Shown: one piece after another, positions 8,875 to 17,329 of the stretch
Numbering within the stretch: the stretch's first letter is position 1
Layout: the number at the start of each line of letters is the position of its first letter
Assembly: GCA_946541745.1 (NCBI GenBank)
Contig: CAMNJY010000003.1
Coordinates: 1-47,304 of the forward strand
Origin: an uncultured Prevotellaceae bacterium
GTDB taxonomy: Bacteria; Bacteroidota; Bacteroidia; Bacteroidales; Bacteroidaceae
DNA length: 47,304 nucleotides
Reading direction: 5' to 3'
Position numbers and translations under genes: made by a program
Notes under the pieces: generated by a model
What the model saw: the letters and a program-made list of their open reading frames with translations, nothing else
Told to the model about the DNA's origin: nothing
Databases searched by the model: none

Positions 8875-10131
8875 ATGAAAGACCCCATCGTCATTACCGG
8901 TGCCGGCATCGTCTCGGCTGTGGGCGTAGGCAAGGCTGCTACCTTGGACGCCCTGCGCTCAGCGCGTACGGGCATTGGGCCCGTTCGCTATCTGCAGACG
9001 GCCCACACCGAACTGCCTGTTGGCGAAGTGCCGCTGAGCGACGACCAACTCAAGCAGCGGCTGGCCGTCACGGCCGAGCCTACCACCCGCTCCGCCCTTC
9101 TCGGCATGACGGCTTTGGACGAAGCCCTTGCCGAAGCCTCGCTCGGCCCCTCGCCGTCGCAGACGGTTGCCTTTGTCAACGGCACTACCGTTGGCGGCAT
9201 GGACAAGAGCGAGGAGTACTACCTGGACTTCCTCGAAAACGATACCCGCAACGCCTATATCCGTACGCACGACTGCGGTGCCAACACCGAGCTGATAGCC
9301 GACCGCTACGGTCTCTTCGGCCAGTGCTTCACCGTGTCTACAGCCTGCTCGTCGGCTGCCAACGCCATCATCCTCGGTGCCAACCTCCTGCGCAGTGGCC
9401 AGACGCAGGTAGCGGTGGCGGGCGGCACCGAGTGTCTCACGCGCTTTCACCTCAACGGCTTCAACTCGCTCATGATTGTCGATCATGGCCAGTGCCGGCC
9501 CTTCGATGAGCAGCGCGCCGGACTGAATCTCGGCGAGGGAGCGGCATACGTTGTCATGGAGCACCTTTCCTCGGCCCACCGCCGCGGTGCCCAGGTGCTG
9601 GCCTGTCTCGCCGGCTACGGCAATGCCTGCGACGCCTTCCACCAGACGGCGTCTTCCGACAATGGCGAGGGAGCCTTTCTGGCCATGCGGAAAGCACTGG
9701 CGATGGCCCGGCTGCAGCCCGCCGACATCAGCTACGTCAACGCTCACGGCACCGGAACGCCCAACAACGACCTCAGCGAGAGCCACGCCCTGCAGCGCCT
9801 TTTCGGCCAGTCGCTGCCGCCCGTATCGTCGACCAAGGGCATGACCGGCCACACCACCAGTGCCTCGGGGGCCGTAGAGGCCGTCATCTGTCTGCTGGCT
9901 CTGCTCCACCAGGTAGTGCCCGTGAACGTCGGGTGGCAGCACCCAATGGCCGGCGGCATCGTGCCGGTGATGGACACCGTGCCCCGCCATGCTCTGCTTC
10001 ACGCTATGTGCAACTCCTTCGGATTCGGCGGCAATGACTCCAGCCTGATACTCTCGTCGGCCGTCACTGCTGCGTCGTCACAGTCTTTAAAAACACTTCT
10101 GCATAATGACTCCACGCCACATCTATATTAA
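8875..10131 (+). CDS. beta-ketoacyl-ACP synthase (KAS II-like), catalytic
   Basis: MKDPIVITGAGIVSAVGVG; STACSSAANAIILGAN, VNAHGTGTPNND, STKGMTGHTTSASGAVE. Confidence 0.93.
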   Translation: MKDPIVITGAGIVSAVGVGKAATLDALRSARTGIGPVRYLQTAHTELPVGEVPLSDDQLKQRLAVTAEPTTRSALLGMTALDEALAEASLGPSPSQTVAFVNGTTVGGMDKSEEYYLDFLENDTRNAYIRTHDCGANTELIADRYGLFGQCFTVSTACSSAANAIILGANLLRSGQTQVAVAGGTECLTRFHLNGFNSLMIVDHGQCRPFDEQRAGLNLGEGAAYVVMEHLSSAHRRGAQVLACLAGYGNACDAFHQTASSDNGEGAFLAMRKALAMARLQPADISYVNAHGTGTPNNDLSESHALQRLFGQSLPPVSSTKGMTGHTTSASGAVEAVICLLALLHQVVPVNVGWQHPMAGGIVPVMDTVPRHALLHAMCNSFGFGGNDSSLILSSAVTAASSQSLKTLLHNDSTPHLY

Positions 10132-11065
10132 GTCGGCCACCCAGATATCCATGCAGCAGCCACTGTCAGAAGCCTGGCTGTCGTCGCCCGAAATGCCGGC
10201 CGGCTCATACGTGCGCAGCATAGACCCTGATTTCCGCCAGTGGTTCACCCCCCTGCAGTCGCGACGCATGGGCAAGCTCCTGAAGCGCGCTCTGGCAACA
10301 GCCCTGACGGCTATTGAAAGGTCGGCCATCTCGCAGCCCGACGCCATCATCACCGGAACGGGGATAGGCTGCATAGAGAGTACCGAGCAGTTTCTCAACC
10401 AGCTCTGCCGCGACGGCGAAACCCTGCTGCAGCCTACCAGCTTCATGCAGTCAACCCACAACACCGTCTCGTCGCTCATAGCCATCCACACCCGTCAGCA
10501 CGGCTACAACACCACCTACAGCCACAAGGCCGTCAGTTTCGACATGGCCCTGCTCGACGCTTTCACCCAGTTGCGGCTGGGCGATTTCAGTAGTGCGCTC
10601 GTCACCGGCAACGACGAGCTCTCGCCCTCCTACTTCCGCATACTTCAGCGGGCGGGCTTTGTAGGCCAGCCCGGCCAGGTGGCGGCGGGCGAGGTCTCTA
10701 TGGCCATGATGCTCACTACCGACCCCGCCGACACGCTCTGCGAGGTGGAGTCGGTGTCTATGTCCTGTCGGCAGTTACAGTCGCTGTCCCTTCCTCCTGT
10801 TGCCGGCGTCGACATGCTGGTGGTTGGCACCAACGGCCTGCCCGCCAACGACGCGCCTTACCGCCATGTAGCGAGCCTCTATCCCGGCGTAGCCCGTCTG
10901 GCCTACAAGCAGCTCTTCGGCGAGAGTTATTCAGCCTCGGCCGTCGGTGTCTATGCCGCTGCCCATCTGCTTCACAGCCGACGGGCCCGGCGGGTGCTCT
11001 TTGTCAATCACAGCGACGACCGCAACGCCAGTCTGGTGGTCTTGAAGTCTGTCCAACAGCCATAG
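10106..11065 (+). CDS. ketosynthase-like chain-length-factor-type protein (Ketoacyl-synt_2-like)
   Basis: THNTVSSLIAIHTRQHGYNTTYSHKAVSFDMALLDAF aligns to the KS active-site region but lacks the Cys; overlaps upstream KS by 26 bp. Confidence 0.8.
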   Translation: MTPRHIYIKSATQISMQQPLSEAWLSSPEMPAGSYVRSIDPDFRQWFTPLQSRRMGKLLKRALATALTAIERSAISQPDAIITGTGIGCIESTEQFLNQLCRDGETLLQPTSFMQSTHNTVSSLIAIHTRQHGYNTTYSHKAVSFDMALLDAFTQLRLGDFSSALVTGNDELSPSYFRILQRAGFVGQPGQVAAGEVSMAMMLTTDPADTLCEVESVSMSCRQLQSLSLPPVAGVDMLVVGTNGLPANDAPYRHVASLYPGVARLAYKQLFGESYSASAVGVYAAAHLLHSRRARRVLFVNHSDDRNASLVVLKSVQQP

Positions 11066-11069
11066 CCTC

Positions 11070-11420
11070 ATGCGTCTGCTGCTGATATCCATCCTCCAGT
11101 CATTGCTGCTGTGCGGCGGCCAGGTGCTGCTGAAGTTCGCCCTTCAGCACATGGGCACCTTTACCTGGACGTGCGACTTCGTGACGCGCAACCTCACTAA
11201 CTGGTGGCTCCTGGCCTGTGGCCTCTGCTATGCCTGCTCCACCGCCCTGTGGCTGTACATCGTCAGGACCTTCCCCTTCAGCATGGCATACCCCATGATT
11301 TCGCTCAGCTACGTCTTCGGCATGTTTGCCGCCATGGTGTTCTTTCACGAAGAGGTGCCGCTGGTGCGCTGGGTGGGCGTGTTGTTCATCTTGGCCGGCT
11401 GCGTGCTGATAGCCCGATAA
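11070..11420 (+). CDS. small 4-TM SMR/EamA-type transporter
   Basis: 116 aa, hydrophobic; SMAYPMISLSYVFGMFAAMVFFHEEVPLVRWVGVLFILAGCVLIAR. Confidence 0.8.
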   Translation: MRLLLISILQSLLLCGGQVLLKFALQHMGTFTWTCDFVTRNLTNWWLLACGLCYACSTALWLYIVRTFPFSMAYPMISLSYVFGMFAAMVFFHEEVPLVRWVGVLFILAGCVLIAR

Positions 11421-11421
11421 C

Positions 11422-11467
11422 AATTTGGTGAAGGGTGAAGGGAGAATTTGGTGAAGGGTGAAGGGAG
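11422..11467 (+). repeat. 2 x 23-bp perfect tandem repeat; core recurs at 13661-13680
   Basis: (aatttggtgaagggtgaagggag)x2; tttggtgaagggtgaagggg at 13661. Confidence 0.9.
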
Positions 11468-11516
11468 AATAGTAAATAAATAGTAAATTGTAAATAGTCA
11501 AATAGTAAATTGTAAT

Positions 11517-12650
11517 ATGATGAGAGCTCACTCACTCCTGTTGCTCACAGCGGTTCTGCTGGCAGTGGCATGCCGCAGGGGCAGCGTCCAGACCGGCGAC
11601 CCTCAGGGCGGCGATACCCTCAGGCTGAAGTACTCCACGCTGCTCACCATTGTCCGCTACCAGGGCTATACCGACGTCGCCGTGGCCAATCCGTGGAAGA
11701 CGGGCCGCGTGCTCCATCGTTACCGCCTGGTGCCGGCAGGCAGGCCGCTGCCAGCTGGTGACGACCCCGCCGTCACCGTGGTGTCCACCCCGATAGAGCG
11801 GGTGTCGGTGTTCACCACCGTCCACTGCGCACTGCTCACCCAGCTGGGTGTGGGCGAGCGCATCGTGGGCGTGGCCGATCTGAAGTATATCAAGATTCCC
11901 TATATCCATGAGCGCGTGCGGCAGGGGCATATTATTGACTGTGGCAACGGCTTGTCGCCAGTGGTCGAGAAAATCATTGACCAGCGGCCCGATGCCATCA
12001 TGCTGTCACCTTTCGAGAACAGTGGCGGCTACGGCAGGGTTGAGCAGCTTGGCATACCGCTTATAGAGTGTGCCGAGTATATGGAGTCGTCGCCGCTGGC
12101 TCGTGCCGAGTGGATGCGTTTCTACGGTATGCTCTTCGGCCGTGAGCGCCAGGCCGACAGCCTGTTTGCCGTGGTCGACAGCAGCTATCAGGCCCTGACG
12201 GCGCTGGCTGCCCGGGCCGGTACGGGGCGCTCGGTGGTCATCGACAAGATGGCCGGCTCCGTGTGGTACGTGCCCGGCGGCCGCAGCACCCTGGGCTGCA
12301 TGGTGGCCGATGCCGGCGGTGCCTACCCCTGGGCCTCCGATGGTCACAGCGGCAGCCTGGCGTTGCCCTTTGAGACGGTGCTGGAGCGGGGCGGCGACAG
12401 CGATGTGTGGCTGCTGCGCTACAGTGCCCCTCACGCCCTCACCCTCAACGGGCTGCTGGCCGACCATCAGGGCTACAGCCAGATGAAGGCTTTCAGGCGC
12501 GGCGAAGTCTACGGCTGCAACGTCGACCGCTCGCCCTTCTACGAGGAGTCGCCCTTCCGCCCAGACTGGCTGCTGGCCGATTTTATCAGTATTGTCCATC
12601 CCGAGCTGTCGCAGCTGCCACCGCTGCGCTATTTCCATAAACTGAAATGA
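11517..12650 (+). CDS. ABC transporter periplasmic substrate-binding lipoprotein (BtuF/FhuD-like)
   Basis: Lipobox LLAVAC; IERVSVFTTVHCALLTQLGVGERIVGVADLKYI...RQGHIIDCGNGLSPVVEKIIDQRPDAIMLSPFEN. Confidence 0.88.
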   Translation: MMRAHSLLLLTAVLLAVACRRGSVQTGDPQGGDTLRLKYSTLLTIVRYQGYTDVAVANPWKTGRVLHRYRLVPAGRPLPAGDDPAVTVVSTPIERVSVFTTVHCALLTQLGVGERIVGVADLKYIKIPYIHERVRQGHIIDCGNGLSPVVEKIIDQRPDAIMLSPFENSGGYGRVEQLGIPLIECAEYMESSPLARAEWMRFYGMLFGRERQADSLFAVVDSSYQALTALAARAGTGRSVVIDKMAGSVWYVPGGRSTLGCMVADAGGAYPWASDGHSGSLALPFETVLERGGDSDVWLLRYSAPHALTLNGLLADHQGYSQMKAFRRGEVYGCNVDRSPFYEESPFRPDWLLADFISIVHPELSQLPPLRYFHKLK

Positions 12651-13675
12651 AACACGCCTCCCTCTGCCTCCTGCTGCTGACGGGCCTGCTGGCCGTTGTG
12701 CTTTTCGTGCTGAACCTGTTCATGGGCTCTGTCAGCATACCTGCAGCCGACACTTTGGCCATCCTCTTTGGCGACGAGGCCGGACGGCCATCGTGGCGCT
12801 ACATTGTCGTTGAGTCGCGATTGCCCCAGGCTGTCACCGCCCTTCTCTGCGGCAGTAGCCTGGCGGTCAGCGGACTGCTGCTGCAGACGGCTTTCCGCAA
12901 CCCCCTCGCCGGTCCCGGCATCTTCGGCATCAACAGCGGAGCAGGCTTGGGAGTGGCCTTGGTCATGCTGATGCTCGGCGGCAGCCTCTCGGTAGGCAGC
13001 GTGTCGGCCACGGGGTTCGCGGCCGTGCTGCTGGCCGCCTTTGCAGGGGCTATGGCCGTCATGGCGCTTATCTTCCTGTTTTCCACCTTCGTCCGTAGCA
13101 GCGTCATGCTGCTCATAGTGGGCATCATGATAGGCTACATAGCCAACTCGGTGGTGGCACTGCTCAATTTCTTTGCCACCGATGAGGGCGTCAAGTCCTA
13201 TATGGTGTGGGGCATGGGCAGCTTTGGCGGCGTGTCGATGGCTCATCTGCCTGTGTTTGCAGCCATCACCGTGGCGGGGCTGTCAGGGGCGGTACTGCTC
13301 GTCAAGCCGCTCAACGCCCTGACCTTAGGCGACCACTATGCCGAGAATTTAGGATTCAGCACCGTCCGCGTGCGCAACTGGCTGCTCGTCGTTACCGGCC
13401 TGCTGACGGCTGTCGCCACCGCCTTCTGCGGGCCGGTGGCTTTCATCGGGCTGGCTGTGCCGCATATCGTCCGGCTCATTTTCAAGACCGACAACCACCG
13501 GGTGCTCATGCCCGCCACCATCCTCGTTGGCGGCGTGGTGGCCCTGTTGTGCAACTTGGTGTGCTACCTGCCTGGTGAGTGGGGCGTCATACCGCTCAAT
13601 GCCGTCACCCCCCTCATCGGAGCACCCGTCGTCATCTACGTCATCACCAGGTCACACCGCTTTGGTGAAGGGTGA
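12647..13675 (+). CDS. FecCD/BtuC-family ABC transporter permease
   Basis: Multi-TM; SGLLLQTAFRNPLAGPGIFGINSGAGLGV, GPVAFIGLAVPHIVRLI. Confidence 0.93.
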   Translation: MKHASLCLLLLTGLLAVVLFVLNLFMGSVSIPAADTLAILFGDEAGRPSWRYIVVESRLPQAVTALLCGSSLAVSGLLLQTAFRNPLAGPGIFGINSGAGLGVALVMLMLGGSLSVGSVSATGFAAVLLAAFAGAMAVMALIFLFSTFVRSSVMLLIVGIMIGYIANSVVALLNFFATDEGVKSYMVWGMGSFGGVSMAHLPVFAAITVAGLSGAVLLVKPLNALTLGDHYAENLGFSTVRVRNWLLVVTGLLTAVATAFCGPVAFIGLAVPHIVRLIFKTDNHRVLMPATILVGGVVALLCNLVCYLPGEWGVIPLNAVTPLIGAPVVIYVITRSHRFGEG

Positions 13676-13692
13676 AGGGGATTTTTTATAAG

Positions 13693-15204
13693 ATGCAGGA
13701 GCAGCAGCGGACATATATAGCCATCGATCTGAAGTCGATGTATGCCTCAGTGGAGTGCGTGGCCAGGGGACTTGACCCGCTGGATACCAACCTCGTGGTG
13801 GCCGACGTGTCGCGCACGGAGAAGACCATCTGCCTGGCCGTGACGCCCTCGCTGAAGGCTTACGGCATCGGCGGACGGGCACGGCTCTTTGAGGTCGTGC
13901 AGCGCTTGCGCGAGGTGAACTACGAGCGGCAGATGAAGACTCCCGGTCGGCGGCTGACGGGAAAATCGGCATCGGACGCAGCACTGAAGGCGCATCCTGA
14001 CTGGGCCGTGGACTACATCGCAGCAACGCCCCGCATGGCGCACTACATCGAGGTGAGCAGCCGGATATACGGCATCTACCTGAAATACATTGCGCCCGAG
14101 GACATCCACGTGTATAGCATCGACGAGGTGTTCATGGACGTGACGGCCTATCTGGAGTCGTACAAGCTGACGGCGCACGAGCTGGCAATGAAGATGATTC
14201 GCGACGTGCTCTCGCAGACGGGCATCACGGCCACGGCCGGCATCGGCACTAACCTGTATCTCTGCAAGGTGGCCATGGACATCGTGGCCAAGAAGGCGCC
14301 TGCCGACAAGGACGGCGTGCGCATAGCCGAGCTGAACGAACAGACCTATCGTGAGCAACTGTGGGACTACCGCCCGCTGACCAAGTTCTGGCGTGTGGGC
14401 AGGGGCATTGCCGAGAGGCTGGCGCCGTATGGTATCGACACCATGGGCAAGCTGGCGCGGCTCTCCCTGCAGAACGAGGATTTGCTCTACCGGCTCTTCG
14501 GCGTGAATGCCGAACTGCTGATTGACCATGCCTGGGGCTGGGAGCCCTGCACGATGGACCTGGTGAAGGCTTACCGGCCGGAGACCAATTCTTTCAGCAA
14601 CGGGCAGGTGCTGCAGGAGGCTTACACCGCCCAGAAAGCCCGCGTGGTAGCGAAGGAGATGGCCGAGAACATGGCCTTGGAGCTGGTTTCGAAGCGGTTG
14701 GTGACAGACCAGCTGGTGCTGACCGTCGGCTATGATCGCGAGAGCCTGACAACCCCTGACAGCAGCGCCAAATACCACGGCGAGGTGACCACCGACTACT
14801 ACGGCCGACTGGTGCCCAAGCACGCCCACGGCACGGCCAACCTGCATAGACAGACTTCTTCGACACGGCTCATCACCGATGCCGTCACCGAGCTGTTCGA
14901 CAGCATCGTGAACCGTGACCTGCTGGTGCGAAGGCTCAACCTGACGGTCAATCATGTGGTGAGCGAGTCGACAGTCAGTCAGCATCAGCAGCCCCAGCAG
15001 CTCGACCTCTTCACCGACTACGAGGCTTTATCCCGTCAGCAAGAGGCGGAAAAGGCTGCCCTCGACAAGGAGCGCCGGATGCAGGAGGCGCAACTGGCCA
15101 TCAAGCAGCGTTTCGGCAAGAACGCCATCCTCCGCGGCCTGAACTTCGAGGAGGGCGCAACGGCCAGGGAACGCAACAACCAGATAGGAGGACACCGGGC
15201 ATAA
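13693..15204 (+). CDS. Y-family DNA polymerase (DinB/UmuC/UvrX-like)
   Basis: YIAIDLKSMYASVECVARGLDPLDTNLVVAD, VYSIDEVFMDVTAYL, GIGTNLYLCKVAMDIVAKK. Confidence 0.93.
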   Translation: MQEQQRTYIAIDLKSMYASVECVARGLDPLDTNLVVADVSRTEKTICLAVTPSLKAYGIGGRARLFEVVQRLREVNYERQMKTPGRRLTGKSASDAALKAHPDWAVDYIAATPRMAHYIEVSSRIYGIYLKYIAPEDIHVYSIDEVFMDVTAYLESYKLTAHELAMKMIRDVLSQTGITATAGIGTNLYLCKVAMDIVAKKAPADKDGVRIAELNEQTYREQLWDYRPLTKFWRVGRGIAERLAPYGIDTMGKLARLSLQNEDLLYRLFGVNAELLIDHAWGWEPCTMDLVKAYRPETNSFSNGQVLQEAYTAQKARVVAKEMAENMALELVSKRLVTDQLVLTVGYDRESLTTPDSSAKYHGEVTTDYYGRLVPKHAHGTANLHRQTSSTRLITDAVTELFDSIVNRDLLVRRLNLTVNHVVSESTVSQHQQPQQLDLFTDYEALSRQQEAEKAALDKERRMQEAQLAIKQRFGKNAILRGLNFEEGATARERNNQIGGHRA

Positions 15205-15240
15205 TTTACGACTTGACGATTTACTATTTATTCGCGATTT

Positions 15241-15420
15241 ATGGGAGACTATGACGACATCATCCACCTGCCTCATTACGAGCCGAAGCGTCATCCGCGG
15301 ATGCCGATTGCTTCACGTGCCGCTCAGTTTGCGCCCTTCGCTGCCGTTGCAGGCCACGATGCTGCCATCAGGGAGGAGGGCTGGAAGCACATCGAGGCGT
15401 ATGAACACGCTGAGGACTAA
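15241..15420 (+). CDS. YolD-like small protein, partner of the Y-family polymerase (59 aa, absent from supplied ORF track)
   Basis: Translation MGDYDDIIHLPHYEPKRHPRMPIASRAAQFAPFAAVAGHDAAIREEGWKHIEAYEHAED*; RAAQFAPFAAVAG(H/Y)DAAI motif is typical of YolD-type proteins next to UmuC-like polymerases. Confidence 0.85.
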   Translation: MGDYDDIIHLPHYEPKRHPRMPIASRAAQFAPFAAVAGHDAAIREEGWKHIEAYEHAED

Positions 15421-15771
15421 CCCCCGTACATCGGAGTTGCAGTCCCGCCGAGTGAATAAGTGAGGAATATTTGGCAAAAATCTTGTTCCTTTTTGTTGGC
15501 GATTCAGATTGTTTTCGTATCTTTGAAGCCTACACTGGGATTATGGGGTTAATTTCTAACCCGCTGCAAAGGTACGCAAAATTCCGCGATAACATTGCAA
15601 ATGCCTCAGAAAAAATACTTATGAATGATTGCCAACGACCTTGTAGTTTTTCATTAACAGGTTGGACGGTTATGCAAGAAGATAATATCGGCTTTCAATT
15701 ATACAGCTCATATTGGGCTACAACGCTGAAACGACCTTAATGTCACTCTGTCATTGTCAGGAAGTCATTTA

Positions 15772-16101
15772 GAAAACCCTGCTATGTATGCTATAGTTGG
15801 GTGTATCTCGCTGTCAGCCAGTCGTTTATCCTATAGCATGGTTCCGGAAACTATGCTATAACCGTGCTATAACTATGCTATAGCTTTGACTGTTATCAAC
15901 GTCTTCATGAGCGTCTTGTGTCTCAAGTTGAGGAGTAGGAAGAACACCTTCTAACTCCGGACGTTGAGCGAATGCGAAAAACACCGACTATAGCATAGTT
16001 TATAGCACGGTTATAGCATAGTTTCCGGAAACCATGCTATAGGATAACACAATGTATATCAGCTCGTTACACCCAACCATAGCACACATAGCATAGTTTT
16101 C
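15772..16101. repeat. Large imperfect inverted repeat (about 112-bp arms, about 104-bp loop), rich in TATAGCAT and TTCCGGAA palindromes
   Basis: Left arm 15772-15883 matches the reverse complement of 15988-16101 (e.g. tatcctatagcatggtt(t)ccggaaactatgctataaccgtgctata(a)actatgctatag). Confidence 0.9.
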
Positions 16102-16331
16102 CGAAACTTTAATCACAGTACTTTTCCACTTTTGAAAAAATCCAGGCCTTGGATTTACCAAAAGGGAGCTGCTTTCGCACAAAAGGGACTCCCTTTTGTA
16201 GCAAACTGTAAATCACATTATTAATTTAGGGAATGATATACTACTTGTCCCCGAAAAATCTCTTTAGCGAACTTTAGCATTTGTCTAGCTTTAGTTAGCT
16301 AAAATTATTCCCGTATGTCTGGACTTTTTTG

Positions 16332-16339
16332 TACCTTTG
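16332..16339 (+). promoter_or_regulatory. Bacteroidetes -7 element TACCTTTG upstream of the transposase
   Basis: ttttttgTACCTTTGtactac, match to TAnnTTTG consensus. Confidence 0.6.
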
Positions 16340-16376
16340 TACTACATTTAAGACATATAACATAAGGTACAAAAAC

Positions 16377-17309
16377 ATGATAGATTTCAGTAAGTTCAAC
16401 TCGATTATTGCAGTGATTAACCACTTCAACAGTGAGAAGGTCTGCAAAGAAGCACTTGCAGAGGCAAGATGGGGCGAGGACGTTGTATGCCCCATATGCG
16501 GAAAACACCACTGCGCAAGACGTGCAGACGGACGTTTCCGCTGCAATCAGTGCAAGCATAACTTCTCTTGCACCGTAGGAACTATCTTTGAGAATACAAA
16601 CCTCTCCCTTCAGAAGTGGTTCGTTGCCATGTACCTCATTAGCAGTCATAAGAAGGGTGTATCATCCCATCAGATTGCAAGGGACTGTGAGGTTACTCAG
16701 AAAACCGCTTGGTTTATGTTGCAGAAAATACGCACACTATTCGCACAAGACGATACAGTAGCACTTGAGGGTGAGGTTGAGGCTGATGAAATGTATCTTG
16801 GCGGTAGGGAAACCAACAAGCACGAAAGTAAGAAGGTAGAGGGTACGCAAGGTCGTTCTACTAAGACCAAGACCCCTATTTTCGGAATGGTTGAGCGTGA
16901 GAACGGCAATGCCGTTGTGATTAAGGTTGAGGACACAAGGGCAAAGACCTTGATGCCGATTATCAAGCAATTCGTGAGGGACAATGCCCATATCTTCACT
17001 GATGAGCTGTCAGCCTATAATGGACTATCAAAGGAGGGTTATCTGCATGACGTTATTCAGCATGGCTTGAAGATGTTCAGTGACGGCAACGGTATTACCA
17101 CCAATTCCATTGAGGGATTTTGGGGACATTTCAAGCGTATGGTGTTCGGTATTTACCACTTTGTGAGCAAGTCATACCTTCAGAGATACATTGACGAGGC
17201 TGTGTACCGTTGGAATACAAGAAAAGCGGACGAAAGTGTCCGCTTCGCTGACATGTTCCATCGTTCATTAGGAACTGTTTCATACAGTGACGTGAGAATG
17301 GCGGCTTAA
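16377..17309 (+). CDS. IS1595 family (ISXO2-like) DDE transposase with N-terminal zinc ribbon
   Basis: CPICGKHHCARRADGRFRCNQCKHNFSCTVGTIFENTNLSLQKWF; VEADEMYLGGRE; HIFTDELSAYNGL; NSIEGFWGHFKRMVFGIYHFVS. Confidence 0.95.
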   Translation: MIDFSKFNSIIAVINHFNSEKVCKEALAEARWGEDVVCPICGKHHCARRADGRFRCNQCKHNFSCTVGTIFENTNLSLQKWFVAMYLISSHKKGVSSHQIARDCEVTQKTAWFMLQKIRTLFAQDDTVALEGEVEADEMYLGGRETNKHESKKVEGTQGRSTKTKTPIFGMVERENGNAVVIKVEDTRAKTLMPIIKQFVRDNAHIFTDELSAYNGLSKEGYLHDVIQHGLKMFSDGNGITTNSIEGFWGHFKRMVFGIYHFVSKSYLQRYIDEAVYRWNTRKADESVRFADMFHRSLGTVSYSDVRMAA

Positions 17310-17329
17310 CTAATTATCTTAATATGGTA

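Noticed and set aside
8959-10002. 347-aa minus-strand ORF opposite the ketosynthase
   Set aside because: Antisense shadow of a catalytic KS with full motif set.
15471-15740. 89-aa ORF after the YolD-like gene
   Set aside because: Low protein-like quality and overlaps promoter-like TATCTTTG/TACCTTTG boxes; more likely non-coding or decayed sequence.
15772-16101. CRISPR array suggested by repeated TATAGCAT motifs
   Set aside because: Repeats are short, inverted and irregularly spaced; the pattern is one large nested palindrome, not direct repeats with unique spacers.
16156-16200. Hairpin taccaaaagggag ... ctcccttttgta as a second mobile-element end
   Set aside because: It lies outside the TIR/TSD-defined IS1595 boundaries and has no matching partner on the other side; probably a terminator-like or unrelated repeat.
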